Positions 23,999 through 33,623 of a stretch of DNA of 35,754 nt are shown piece by piece (within the stretch, counting starts at the first letter, position 1; each line of letters begins with the position of its first letter). The position numbers and the translations under genes are program-made. The DNA comes from CAXQZM01 sp964228455 (GTDB lineage: Bacteria > Pseudomonadota > Alphaproteobacteria > UBA7985): assembly GCA_964228455.1 (NCBI GenBank), contig CAXQZM010000021.1, positions 1 to 35,754 of the forward strand, in the 5' to 3' direction. A model generated the notes under the pieces. That model was not told where the DNA came from. It worked only from the letters and a program-made list of their open reading frames with translations, and made no database searches.

Positions 23999-25179
23999 CG
24001 GCTATCCAACCAGTGGCTTATTCGATCCAGTGCCTCAATAATTCTCTCGTTTGAATTTGCGAAAGACAATCGGATGCTGGTGGCACTTGAATCTCCGAAT
24101 GAACTTCCAGCTACCGTAGCAACGCCAACCTCCTCTAGAAGAAGGTTTTGAATGTCTTCTCCATTAAGATCTGCTAATTTGAACTCAGGAAAAGCATAGA
24201 ACGCTCCTTTAGGCAGAGGAGCGGTTACGCATTGCATTTTATCGAGCGCGTTTAGCACTAACCTACGACGAAAACTAAACGCTTCGCACATTTCTTTTAC
24301 ATGTATCTGTGGCCCTGTTAGCGCAGCTAAACCTGCCCACTGCGTCGGCGCATTAACACAGGAGTGAATGTTGATGGCCAAACGCTCTGCATAGTCGATC
24401 AAATTTTTGGGCCAGTATGACCATCCAAGACGCCAACCGGTCATAGCATAGGTTTTTGACCAACCATCTAATATAATTGTTCTATCTGATAACTCTGGAA
24501 GACTAATCGGAGAAAAGTGAGACATCCCATCAAAGTAGAGTCGGCTGTAAATTTCGTCAGAAAGAATATAAATATTTGGATACGACTCTAGACCGGTCGC
24601 AAGTTTTTTTAGCTCATCAACAGAGTTTATACCGCCTGTAGGGTTAGCAGGTGAATTTAGAATCAGTAACCGGGTCTTGTGAGTAACTTTGTCCAACACC
24701 TCATCGGCAGAAATTCCAAAACCATTTTCAGCGCTTAAGGAGTAAGGTTTTGCGGTAGCGCCGGAAAACCTGGCCATAGATCCATATATTGGAAAGCCAG
24801 GATCTGGATATAGAATTTCGTTTCCCAAACCTCCCAAAAGCAACATGGCGAATGCCATAGTAACCTTGCCGCCTGGAACAATTAAGATTTGCTCTGAATT
24901 AAGCTCATGTGAATTCTGTATCTTAAAATCATTTGCAACAGCTTCACGCAGCTGCGGTATCCCTTTTGCCGTTGTGTACCCATGATGTCCGTCGCGCAAT
25001 GCTTTGATTGCACTCTCAACAATGAAATCAGGGGTTCTAAAGTCAGGTTGGCCTATACCTAGGTTGATGATGTCTTTTCCGGATTCTGCAAGGGATGCAG
25101 CACGACTTAATACCGTAAATGCAGACTCCGTGCCTAACTTTTTAAGCAGGGGATTCAGATTATCGGTGGTCATTGTCAT
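23995..25179 (-). CDS. Class I/II pyridoxal-phosphate aminotransferase
   Basis: Aminotransferase of fold type I, 394 residues. The cofactor lysine is K242 in DGWSKTYAMTGWRLGW. N179 (SPANPTGG), D208 and Y211 (SDEIYSRLY) hold the PLP ring, and the substrate-carboxylate arginine lies in TSIRLSFA near the C-terminus. The N-terminal INLGIGQPDFRTP block is the AspC/PatA-subgroup form. Exact substrate (aspartate, arginine-pyruvate, aromatic or other) cannot be told from sequence. The ATG at 25179 has AGGTG six to eight bases upstream; a second ATG two codons later is possible. It diverges from the RND operon 37 bp away. Confidence 0.92.
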   Translation of the reverse strand: MTMTTDNLNPLLKKLGTESAFTVLSRAASLAESGKDIINLGIGQPDFRTPDFIVESAIKALRDGHHGYTTAKGIPQLREAVANDFKIQNSHELNSEQILIVPGGKVTMAFAMLLLGGLGNEILYPDPGFPIYGSMARFSGATAKPYSLSAENGFGISADEVLDKVTHKTRLLILNSPANPTGGINSVDELKKLATGLESYPNIYILSDEIYSRLYFDGMSHFSPISLPELSDRTIILDGWSKTYAMTGWRLGWSYWPKNLIDYAERLAINIHSCVNAPTQWAGLAALTGPQIHVKEMCEAFSFRRRLVLNALDKMQCVTAPLPKGAFYAFPEFKLADLNGEDIQNLLLEEVGVATVAGSSFGDSSATSIRLSFANSNERIIEALDRISHWLDSR

Positions 25180-25216
25180 GGTTTCACCTACTTAGAGCTC
25201 TAAAGGAATTTAATCC

Positions 25217-26923
25217 ATGTCAGATTATCATGAGAACCAGCCACAAGAATTTATCTTCTCCGGCCGACGAACATTATTTAGCATTGGATTAATTGGTCTG
25301 ATCCTATCCGGGTTAATAGCTTACCGCACATGGCTTAATCAAACAGCCGAACTTCCGCGAATCCAAATAGTTGGCGAGCGTACCTTTGTAGTGTCCCCGG
25401 AAGTTCTAAAGATTGGAAACTGGGCAGAGCAACTTGCAGCAACTGGGGTTGTGCTACCTGAACGGCAAGTAGATTTGAGGCCGCTAGTCGCAGGACAGAT
25501 TATTTGGGTAAATCCCAATCTACAAGATGGTGGGCAGGTAAGAAACGGAGAGACTCTGCTCAGAATTGATTCGACTACATATGAGGTAAATAAGCAGCAG
25601 GCAGATATTCGCTTAGCGACTGCGCAAGATAGCAAGGACCGGCAAGATCGAGACCTAGCTAGACAACAATCTCTGCTTGATCTGCAAAAAGCTCAGTTAG
25701 CGCTAGCAGAAGCAGACTTAGAACGACAACTAGATTTGCTAGAACAAGGTTTAATTGCGCCAGCGACATATGAGCAGGCCAAAAGCCAAACCTTGAGCCA
25801 GCGTCAGACAGTCTCAAATACGGAAAATGCTCTAGCACAGCAAAGAGATCAGGCCGTAAGCCTACAAAACACTCTCCGTGACGCAGAACTTAACGCAACA
25901 TTAGCGGCCCAAAATGTAGAAGACACTAAGCTGGTTGCCCCTTTTGATGGAATAGTAGTTCTATCAAATATACAAGAAGGGCAGTTAGTTAGCAGTGGAG
26001 ATTTAGCAGCTAGGATCTACGATGCTAGCGCACTTAGCATACAATTTCAGCTTCCCCAGGAAGACTATGCAAGGCTCAACGACCAAAACCTGCTGCTGGG
26101 ACAAGATATAGAAGTTTCATGGGTTGGCTCCCAGACCCCAATCAAAGCCACATTAAATAGAATTGGTAGCCAGCTCAATCCAGAAGCTGGTGGTATCTCA
26201 CTTTTTGCATCCCTGATATCTTCAGCTGCAGAAAAAGGGCTAAGACCTGGCAGCTTTGTTAATCTTCGCCTTAATGGTGAAACTATACCAAATGTATTCA
26301 CGATTCCTAGGGAAGCATATTACTCCACATTAAGTTTTGAGAATGCGCCTAATGGGGGGATCTATGTTGTTGAACCAGCAGAGGTTCATCAAGGTGCAGA
26401 ATGGCAAGGTCCAACAACAAGAGCTGCGTCTGAGGCAATAAACGCACTTTTGGACGATTATGAGGGCCCACTAGAAAATATTGGACAAATCAATATTCCC
26501 GCAGCGTTGATAGTGGGGATTGATGAAAGCACGACACTAGGAGAGCTATACGAATGTAAACCTAAAGCAGAACGCGCAGCAAGTTTTGGAGGTTGGGGAG
26601 CAGGCAGAAGATCATCGGGAGGTCGACCTCAGAGACGACAAGAAGATGGCACGAGGCCTACTGGAAATAATGCTAATGAGGATATGTCGCGATCAAGGCA
26701 GATCGGAAGCCAGCCAGGCCTGCGCCCGCGCGAAATATTAGTACTATGCCCAAAAATTCAAATTAGTACAGCTAAGGCCTTGCCGGTTTCCTTAGTTCAA
26801 TACGATGGTAGCCACGCGTTGATTACTGGCAGTGAGTTGGACGGGCTTGAACTTATTCCAACACGAATTGATCGTCTTACAAATGGTGCATGGCTGACGA
26901 AAAATATAGCGGAGACCAATTAA
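25217..26923 (+). CDS. RND efflux periplasmic adaptor (membrane fusion protein)
   Basis: Links an RND pump to an outer-membrane channel. The 568 residues begin with an inner-membrane anchor helix (about 16-36), then the lipoyl half-motif VDLRPLVAGQIIWVNP (near 82), a long coiled hairpin (about 125-230, with DLQKAQLALAEADLERQLD), the second lipoyl half LVAPFDGIVVLSNIQEGQLV (near 238) and the beta-barrel domain. The family is usually 350-450 residues. Here an Arg/Gly/Ser-rich low-complexity insertion lies at about 452-495, followed by a further beta-rich region to the end. AAGGAA precedes the ATG. Its stop overlaps the pump ATG (TAATG). Confidence 0.9.
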   Translation: MSDYHENQPQEFIFSGRRTLFSIGLIGLILSGLIAYRTWLNQTAELPRIQIVGERTFVVSPEVLKIGNWAEQLAATGVVLPERQVDLRPLVAGQIIWVNPNLQDGGQVRNGETLLRIDSTTYEVNKQQADIRLATAQDSKDRQDRDLARQQSLLDLQKAQLALAEADLERQLDLLEQGLIAPATYEQAKSQTLSQRQTVSNTENALAQQRDQAVSLQNTLRDAELNATLAAQNVEDTKLVAPFDGIVVLSNIQEGQLVSSGDLAARIYDASALSIQFQLPQEDYARLNDQNLLLGQDIEVSWVGSQTPIKATLNRIGSQLNPEAGGISLFASLISSAAEKGLRPGSFVNLRLNGETIPNVFTIPREAYYSTLSFENAPNGGIYVVEPAEVHQGAEWQGPTTRAASEAINALLDDYEGPLENIGQINIPAALIVGIDESTTLGELYECKPKAERAASFGGWGAGRRSSGGRPQRRQEDGTRPTGNNANEDMSRSRQIGSQPGLRPREILVLCPKIQISTAKALPVSLVQYDGSHALITGSELDGLELIPTRIDRLTNGAWLTKNIAETN

Positions 26924-29900
26924 TGAGCGCAGCTAGCCAAGCGCAAAGAACAGAAAGTAGGCGTGTCGGTAATGCCGCTAAAGGACTAATTACGTTTTTC
27001 ACACAGCACCGCACTGCGCATAACTTACTGATGTCACTGATGATCTTGGCGGGCCTTTACAGCTTTGCTAATTTAAGGCTGCAATTTTTCCCCGATATCG
27101 AAATTTCTCGTGTAGATGTCACGATTTCTTACCCTGGTGCGACTGCGACCCAAGTAGATGAAGGAGTAATAGCACCTCTTGAGCCACAACTTCGTCAAAT
27201 CGAAGATATAGTGCGGGTCCGCACCACCGCACGGCCCGGTTTTGCTAATCTATCTTTAGAGTTCGAGATCGGCGCTGACATCGATGCTAAGCTTGACGAA
27301 GCACAACGTCTAGTTAGCACTTTTGCCCTTCCGACTGGGGCGGAGGAGCCTTCATTATCCAAATTTGAGCTTGAAGAAACAGTTACTCATTTCGTTTTGA
27401 CAGGGCCTGTCCGACATGATGCACTAATAACCTACGCTGAAGACCTCGCTGCACAGATCGAAGATGCTGTACCCGCTAAGGTTCGTTTATTTGGCGCACC
27501 TTTAATTGAACGACAGGTTGAGCTCTATGAAGATTCACTGGAGGCAGTGGGTTTAAATGCTCAAAAAGTTGCTGCAACTGTGACAAACAGCGTGAGGAGC
27601 GTTGCTGTTGGAGAACCGGCCGGCACAAACCTTACGCTGGAAACTGGGAAGATACCTAGAACCGCTAAGGAAATAGAAGACATTATTCTAAAAACCTGGG
27701 CAGACGGCACAGACCTGAAGCTAGGCCAGGTTGGCAGCGCAACTTTTGCGCCTAACCTCGATACTGCTTCCCTACTTTACATAGGTAACCGTCCAGCCGT
27801 TGATCTTGATATTCTGCGATCTGCCAGCGGAGATAGCTTGGAAATTCGCGCCGTATCAAATGCGCTAATGGAGGAATTTAGAAGTACGCTACCATCCAAC
27901 ATTGAAATCATTGAGTGGGGTAATTCAGCGGAGCTAATCTCCTCACGGATAAGCTTGCTGATAAAAAACGGAGCATACGGCATGCTGATTGTGCTGATCT
28001 TACTTTTCCTTTTCATGGGTGCGAGGTCAGCGTTCTGGGTTGCAGCAGGAATTCCCGTAGCAATCCTGGGAACCCTAGCCGTTATGTTGGGGCTAGGTCA
28101 AACTATCAATATGATCTCCCTATTCGCAATCCTTTTGTCATTGGGTATCATTGTGGACGACGCGATCGTGGTTGCAGAACATAGCGATGCACTTCACAGA
28201 CAAGGCCTAAATCCTCAAGAAGCAGCTATGCGCGGTGGCCTTCGTATGTCAGGGCCGGTGCTCGCATCATCCCTAACTACAATCGCCGCATTCGCGCCTC
28301 TCTTTCTTATCTCTGGTGAGTTTGGCGCATTTGTAATTGCGCTTCCACTGGTAGTAATTGCTGTGATTGTCGCCTCATTAATCGAGTGTTTTTTGATATT
28401 ACCTGGTCATATGAAGTCAGCTTTATCTGCCCGAGAGCGGGACAGAGCAGAGGTTAGATGGTGGAATATACCGTTTTGGATCCGGGACAGGTTTGACGCA
28501 GGTTTTCACGTATTCGGTGAAAAAGTATTTGTGCCGTTAGTGAGGCGAGCACTTTTTTATCGCTATGTGACACTGGTTTTAGGCTGCTCACTGATGGGTG
28601 CAGCATTTGTTCTTCTGCAGTCCGGTAGAATTGAGCAGCAACTTTCCCCTGATGTTGAGTTCAATAATATTTTTGCAAGTTTTGAGATGAGCTCTGACGC
28701 AGAACTTACTGACACGGTAAAGTTTTGTGAAGAATTAAACCGAAGTTTGGATGAAGCTTTACTAAGTCTGAATGCTCGCGAAACTTTGATAATAGCTGCA
28801 TGTTATACTGGTGTAGATTTTTTGGACAGCTTTAATGAATCAGCTGGCCAGTCTGCACAAACATTTGCCTCACTTGCTATAGAACTAGCAGATGCTTCCG
28901 AACGGGCTTACTCGATCGATGAACTCCTAAATACATGGCGCCCACTTATATTTCGTCCTGCCAAACTAGATTCGCTTCAAATACAGGAACCTGCCGCTGG
29001 CCCAGGTGGGCAGGCCATCAGGCTGCGCCTTCGCGGACAGGACATAGATCAACTGGCTGCCGCTGCAGACTTTCTTGTAGGCGAGGTTAAATCAATAGAT
29101 GGGACGTCAGAAGTTGCGAATAGCTTCTCTCTTGGCCCACAGACCTATACATACGAAACAAATTCTTTTGGACGCGCACTGGGTTTTTCTGACCAAGATC
29201 TGGGAAGTCAAATGCGCGCGGCTCTAACAGGAACAGTGGCCTATCGTTATTTGGACCAAGAAGATGAAGTGCCTGTTCGCTTGATCCTGGAAGAACAAGC
29301 CCGATCAGCAGGTTCCCAAGAAAACTTGAGAGTGCAAAGCCCCAGTGGAGTATTCAACAATGTTTCAGATGTAACAAACATCAAAATAAGCCAAGGTTTG
29401 CGACAGGTCCGACGATTCGACGGCCAAGCTGTTGTGCGAGTTAATGGAGATTTAGATCAAAATGTAACTGATTTAGCAACATTCAGTGCATTGATGGCTA
29501 ACCCAAAACTAACCAGCCAACTAGAGTCTCTGGGTGCTTCATTAAGTGTTGGTGGAGAAGCAGAGCAGCTAAGGCAATTGTTTGCCGATCTTACAACTGG
29601 TGGCTTCATTGGTGTTGCTTGTATATTCATCGTTCTTGCTTGGGTATTTTCCTCATACACAAGACCAATTGTTGTAATGCTAGTCATCCCATTTGGAATA
29701 GTAGGAGCTGTATTTGGGCATTGGTTTATGGATATGCCGATGGCTATCCTCTCTTATATTTCAATATTTGGCCTCGCTGGAATAGTAGTTAATGATTCTA
29801 TAGTTCTTGTCAGTAGAATCGATGAAAGGGCAAACGAAAATGGCGAAAAAATAGATGACGCGATAGTAGGGGCGGCGCGTGATCGTCTTCGCGCCGTTTT

Positions 29901-30144
29901 GCTCACCTCATTAACCACGATAGGCGGATTGTTACCTCTGATGTTTGAAACCTCAGTTCAGGCGCAATTTCTGATTCCTATGGCCGTGACGATAGTATTT
30001 GGCCTTTCTGTATCTACTCTTCTTATTCTGATTTTTGTTCCCGCATTGATTGGTATCCAAAGAGACTTGGGAGTCTTATTCGGTATTTTAGGCCGCTTTA
30101 TGTTTCTAAAACGTGCAAGAACCGTCCTTGCCCTTGATCCTTAA
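26923..30144 (+). CDS. RND-family efflux pump permease
   Basis: Proton-driven inner-membrane pump of the HAE (AcrB-like) group, 1073 residues and twelve predicted helices in two halves, each with a large periplasmic loop. The fourth-helix proton relay is visible as LGIIVDDAIVVAEH near residue 411, followed by the second-half equivalent FGLAGIVVNDSIVLVSRID near 955. Ligands are unknown. I chose the ATG at 26923, which has GGAG eight bases upstream and one-base overlap with the adaptor gene, over an ATG at 26890 in the same frame. No outer-membrane factor is adjacent. Its last 47 bases overlap the converging tsaE gene. Confidence 0.95.
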   Translation: MSAASQAQRTESRRVGNAAKGLITFFTQHRTAHNLLMSLMILAGLYSFANLRLQFFPDIEISRVDVTISYPGATATQVDEGVIAPLEPQLRQIEDIVRVRTTARPGFANLSLEFEIGADIDAKLDEAQRLVSTFALPTGAEEPSLSKFELEETVTHFVLTGPVRHDALITYAEDLAAQIEDAVPAKVRLFGAPLIERQVELYEDSLEAVGLNAQKVAATVTNSVRSVAVGEPAGTNLTLETGKIPRTAKEIEDIILKTWADGTDLKLGQVGSATFAPNLDTASLLYIGNRPAVDLDILRSASGDSLEIRAVSNALMEEFRSTLPSNIEIIEWGNSAELISSRISLLIKNGAYGMLIVLILLFLFMGARSAFWVAAGIPVAILGTLAVMLGLGQTINMISLFAILLSLGIIVDDAIVVAEHSDALHRQGLNPQEAAMRGGLRMSGPVLASSLTTIAAFAPLFLISGEFGAFVIALPLVVIAVIVASLIECFLILPGHMKSALSARERDRAEVRWWNIPFWIRDRFDAGFHVFGEKVFVPLVRRALFYRYVTLVLGCSLMGAAFVLLQSGRIEQQLSPDVEFNNIFASFEMSSDAELTDTVKFCEELNRSLDEALLSLNARETLIIAACYTGVDFLDSFNESAGQSAQTFASLAIELADASERAYSIDELLNTWRPLIFRPAKLDSLQIQEPAAGPGGQAIRLRLRGQDIDQLAAAADFLVGEVKSIDGTSEVANSFSLGPQTYTYETNSFGRALGFSDQDLGSQMRAALTGTVAYRYLDQEDEVPVRLILEEQARSAGSQENLRVQSPSGVFNNVSDVTNIKISQGLRQVRRFDGQAVVRVNGDLDQNVTDLATFSALMANPKLTSQLESLGASLSVGGEAEQLRQLFADLTTGGFIGVACIFIVLAWVFSSYTRPIVVMLVIPFGIVGAVFGHWFMDMPMAILSYISIFGLAGIVVNDSIVLVSRIDERANENGEKIDDAIVGAARDRLRAVLLTSLTTIGGLLPLMFETSVQAQFLIPMAVTIVFGLSVSTLLILIFVPALIGIQRDLGVLFGILGRFMFLKRARTVLALDP

Positions 30145-30535
30145 AGGTGAGTGTGAGCGCATGCTTTGGCGTCAATGGTCCCAGTCGACTTGCCCACTCA
30201 ATCAGAGCCACCCCATCTTGCAATACATCTTCTAACCCTAAGTCCCAAATTTCTTCTGGCTCATTCAACCGGTAAAGATCAAAATGTCCAACCGTCCCAA
30301 CTGCGCGCTCATATGTCTGAACTAGTGTGTAAGTCGGACTCGGAACTATTTCATCAACCATCGCAACCCCATTGAGATTGGGTAGCGCTCTGATCACCGC
30401 TCGCGCAAAGGTTGATTTGCCAATACCAAGCGGACCATTGAGTAATACAACGCGCCCTCGTTCGAGATTCTTTGCAAGGATCTGTCCGGCTTTAATTGTT
30501 GCCGCTTCGTTTACTAAAAAGCAGCTTTTAAGCAA
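30098..30535 (-). CDS. tsaE: tRNA threonylcarbamoyladenosine biosynthesis ATPase TsaE
   Basis: Essential partner of TsaB and TsaD in making t6A at position 37 of ANN-decoding tRNAs. The 145 residues show Walker A GPLGIGKST (34-42), the family's PSPTYTLVQTY, the HFDLYRL and VALIEWASRLG blocks. It starts with TTG, overlapping the kinase stop by eight bases; no ATG is available in frame before Walker A. Its last 47 bases are shared, on the opposite strand, with the end of the RND pump gene. Confidence 0.93.
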   Translation of the reverse strand: MLKSCFLVNEAATIKAGQILAKNLERGRVVLLNGPLGIGKSTFARAVIRALPNLNGVAMVDEIVPSPTYTLVQTYERAVGTVGHFDLYRLNEPEEIWDLGLEDVLQDGVALIEWASRLGPLTPKHALTLTFKDQGQGRFLHVLET

Positions 30536-31541
30536 CTGACTTCACCCAAGCCAAATCTTGTGACGAGAGCCGGGCACCAAAAACCTGAATAACCGCAGCG
30601 GCAGAAGCAGATCCAAGTATTGCACAACTTTGCAAATCCCTTTCTTGTACAAGGCCATACAAAAAACCAGCAGCGAAAAAATCCCCTGCGCCAGTAGTAT
30701 CGACACGATTTTTTATTGGAATTATGGGACATGGAATAGTTGCAGAGGAGGTCACGATCTCGGACCCTTTAACTCCCATAGTCAGCGCCGCTATCTCAAC
30801 TTTTCCACGTAATTTTTCACGCGCCTGTTCATATTCGCATTCATACAAAGTTGAGATTTCATCACTATTTGCAAACAAAATGTCGACATTATTCTCAATT
30901 AAATCTCTAAATTCATGACGATACCTATGAACACAAAAAGGATCTGAAAGTGATAGTGCCACCTTTCGACCAGAAGCATGTGCTATTTTTATGGCTTTAC
31001 GAAAGGCTGCTTTGGCTTCCTCTAAATCCCAAAGATAACCCTCCAAATAAGTAACCGAGGAGTTCTCGATAATTTCAGGATCAATATCATGGGGAGTCAG
31101 CTGCACACATGCTCCTAAATAGGTATTCATCGTGCGCTGATGATCCGGTGTGACAAAAATTAAACACCTTGCGGTCGATGGTCCGCTTTCGGCCATAGTT
31201 GTATGAAAATATACATTAGACCTCCTCATCGACTCTGAGAAGGCCATCCCCATCACATCCTTCCTTACTTTTCCAATATAGGCAGATCGTGCCCCCAACC
31301 CAGCGAGACCAACAGCGGTATTGCCCGCCGACCCACCGCTCTCTTCCACGCGCTTAAGCATAACTGAAGTTAGATAGTTTGCTCTATCTTCATCAATCAA
31401 AGTCATCGTGCCTTTTTTCAATCCGAACTCTTCCACAGCTGTTTCAGGCGCTTCAGTCAGCACATCAACAATAGCATTTCCAATAGAGCACACGTGAAAT
31501 CTGGGTTCATCGTTCATAGCAAGTGCGTCTAGACTTATCAT
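30528..31541 (-). CDS. PfkB-family carbohydrate/nucleoside kinase (adenosine-kinase-like)
   Basis: Ribokinase-fold kinase of 337 residues. GGSAGNTAVGLAGLGA (near 69) is the N-terminal PfkB signature and DTTGAGDFFAAGFLYG (near 292) the C-terminal one, with the catalytic aspartate in the GAGD. The LEGYLWD and ILFANSDEI blocks resemble adenosine-kinase-type members, as in plant and alphaproteobacterial homologues; the substrate is still an inference. Two starts are possible, ATG 31541 and ATG 31517; neither has a clear ribosome site. Overlap with tsaE suggests one transcript. Confidence 0.88.
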   Translation of the reverse strand: MISLDALAMNDEPRFHVCSIGNAIVDVLTEAPETAVEEFGLKKGTMTLIDEDRANYLTSVMLKRVEESGGSAGNTAVGLAGLGARSAYIGKVRKDVMGMAFSESMRRSNVYFHTTMAESGPSTARCLIFVTPDHQRTMNTYLGACVQLTPHDIDPEIIENSSVTYLEGYLWDLEEAKAAFRKAIKIAHASGRKVALSLSDPFCVHRYRHEFRDLIENNVDILFANSDEISTLYECEYEQAREKLRGKVEIAALTMGVKGSEIVTSSATIPCPIIPIKNRVDTTGAGDFFAAGFLYGLVQERDLQSCAILGSASAAAVIQVFGARLSSQDLAWVKSVA

Positions 31542-31592
31542 TATCTAATGAAAAGTCTTGACCAAACGGAGCAGAAAGAAAAGAGCTCTCTA

Positions 31593-32393
31593 ATGACTTC
31601 TGCAACGATTATTATTCCAGCTCGATGGGGATCAACCCGGTTTGAGGGCAAGCCACTTACTGCGGAGCTTACTGGCGCAGATGGCAATACTCAGACACTT
31701 ATTTGGTGGACCTATAAAGCCGCACTAAAGGCACTACCAGCTGATCGCATATGGGTAGCCACCGATGATGACCGAATCTCTAATGCCGTTTCAAATTTTG
31801 GCGGCCAGTCACTCATGACGGACCTTAATTGCCGAAATGGGACTGAGCGTGTTCAACAAGCAGCGCAGCTATTAAATTTAAGTCAGGATGAAATAATTAT
31901 TAATTTTCAGGGTGATGCGCCACTAACACCGCCCAGCTTTGTAGGCTCGTTAATTGAAGCAATGTCAAAAAGTGCGGATTGCAAAGTTGCAACCCCAGCA
32001 CTGCGCTGCGACGGCAAAACATTCAATCGTTTCAAAGACCAACGGAAAAGAGGGTTAGTTGGCGGAACAACTGTGGTGATTTCTTCGAGTGGTAAGGCAC
32101 TATATTTCTCAAAAGAGGTGTTACCTTTTTCGGATAAACTCCTTGATGGCGCTTCACCGATTCCAGTCTTTCATCATGTTGGGCTTTATGCCTATCGCAG
32201 GCAAGCTCTCGACATGTATGTTGGCATGCCTCTCGGAGCCCTTGAACAAGTAGAGGGGCTTGAACAGTTAAGGTTCTTAGAAAACGATGTGCCAATAAAT
32301 TGCGTTGAAGTAGACGCGGAAGGTAGATTGTTCTGGGAAGTGAATAATCCTGAAGACGTTAGCCTTGTAAGTGCTAACCTTAGGGCTGATTAA
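31593..32393 (+). CDS. kdsB: KdsB-like CMP-sugar synthetase (3-deoxy-manno-octulosonate cytidylyltransferase)
   Basis: Activates a keto-deoxy sugar with CTP for lipopolysaccharide core. The 266 residues begin with TIIIPARWGSTRFEGKPL, the nucleotide-binding site. VATDDDRI and NFQGDAPLT follow; in E. coli KdsB the last motif is NVQGDEP. The C-terminal EQVEGLEQLRFLEN block is conserved. The QGDAPLTPP wording and the RLFWEVNNPEDV end mark an alphaproteobacterial branch of the family. I chose the ATG at 31593, just before the first strand; an ATG at 31548 in frame would add 15 residues and leave only 6 bp to the divergent kinase gene. Substrate could be Kdo or a modified Kdo. Confidence 0.85.
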   Translation: MTSATIIIPARWGSTRFEGKPLTAELTGADGNTQTLIWWTYKAALKALPADRIWVATDDDRISNAVSNFGGQSLMTDLNCRNGTERVQQAAQLLNLSQDEIIINFQGDAPLTPPSFVGSLIEAMSKSADCKVATPALRCDGKTFNRFKDQRKRGLVGGTTVVISSSGKALYFSKEVLPFSDKLLDGASPIPVFHHVGLYAYRRQALDMYVGMPLGALEQVEGLEQLRFLENDVPINCVEVDAEGRLFWEVNNPEDVSLVSANLRAD

Positions 32394-32417
32394 GTTGTTT
32401 CCTAATTTAGATACGCA

Positions 32418-33623
32418 CTATGGCGTAGGTTGATCTTCTGCAGAAAATACTAAGTGTCGGTTTATCCAAGCGTTATTCACCAGACCCAAAGATATCCAAG
32501 TAGATACAGTGACAGTTCCACCTTGGGATAAAAGCGCAAGAGGCATTCCAACTACGGGAAGCAATGATAGCACCATCATAAAGTTGATTGTAGCATATAA
32601 GCCAAAATTTAAAGCCGCGCCTAATGCTAAAAGCCTGGTGAACTGACCACGACAAGAAATCGAAACACCAAATCCAAGGAAAACAATAAAAGCAATTAAA
32701 CAAAGTAAAAATAGTGTTCCAGCTAAACCAAATTGCTCAGCGTGAACCGCCAAAATCATATCATTATATGGCTCATAAATTATCAGAGACTCTAACTGCG
32801 GCGCATTGAACGGACCATGACCCCAAATACCTGCCGCACCAATAGCCACACGCGCTTGTCGCGGCTGATCACACGGAGATGCATCAGCGAGCTCCTCAAT
32901 CTCTGCATCACTCAAAACAAAACATGTAAGTCGGTCCAACTGGTATGGCTTAAGATAGCTCTCAGGCGACTTAAGCAGAACAAAACCTAACCCGCCAATC
33001 GTTAAAAAAACTAGCCCTATCAACCACCAACGGATACCTGAACATAGTGTCATTAAGCAAATTAGAACCAACAGCTTTAAAGTTGTACCCAGGTCTGGCT
33101 GAGTAAAAATTAAGTAAGCCATAGCACCAGTAAAAATAGCAGGAGGCAGCAACCAAAGGGGGTTTCCTAGCTCCCCATGAGTGCGACCATCGAGATATGA
33201 AGCAACATATACAACTAAAGCAACTTGAGCGATTTCTGACGGCTGCAAAGTGAAGTTTCCAATCCTAATCCAGCGTGTTGACTGATTAAATTCTACGCCA
33301 ATTAATTGGACTAAAACTAATAAAATTAATGCAACTAAAGCACCAGAAAAAGCTAGCCGCCTAAGCCATCTGGGGTCTACGAGAGAAACTAGAACAAATG
33401 CTAGAAAACCAACGCAGATTCGAAACAGATGACCCCAGAAAAAATCGTCTGGGGTGGTTTGTCCCACCACAAATTGGTTGAACAACCCAATGCCAGAAAC
33501 TGCTAAAGCTAAGCTCAAAAGTAACCAGTTAAATCGAATTAATCGCTCTGCAAAAGAGGTAGTTGGCCTTTTGTTACTCTCTATCTCTGCCCATTTGCTC
33601 AAATCTCGTAGCGCTGCCGTCAT
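32418..33623 (-). CDS. rodA: Rod shape-determining protein RodA (SEDS glycosyltransferase)
   Basis: Peptidoglycan polymerase of the SEDS family that works with PBP2 in cell elongation. The 401 residues hold about ten membrane helices. TQPDLGTTLKLL near residue 173 is the SEDS signature (TQPDLGTA in E. coli), and the C-terminal block VVGMPLALLSQGGT is diagnostic. A long loop (residues about 215-270) carries two cysteines (LTCFVLS and SPCDQ). Its ATG overlaps the stop of the PBP2 gene by four bases, so the two subunits of the elongasome pair are translationally coupled. Confidence 0.96.
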   Translation of the reverse strand: MTAALRDLSKWAEIESNKRPTTSFAERLIRFNWLLLSLALAVSGIGLFNQFVVGQTTPDDFFWGHLFRICVGFLAFVLVSLVDPRWLRRLAFSGALVALILLVLVQLIGVEFNQSTRWIRIGNFTLQPSEIAQVALVVYVASYLDGRTHGELGNPLWLLPPAIFTGAMAYLIFTQPDLGTTLKLLVLICLMTLCSGIRWWLIGLVFLTIGGLGFVLLKSPESYLKPYQLDRLTCFVLSDAEIEELADASPCDQPRQARVAIGAAGIWGHGPFNAPQLESLIIYEPYNDMILAVHAEQFGLAGTLFLLCLIAFIVFLGFGVSISCRGQFTRLLALGAALNFGLYATINFMMVLSLLPVVGMPLALLSQGGTVTVSTWISLGLVNNAWINRHLVFSAEDQPTP

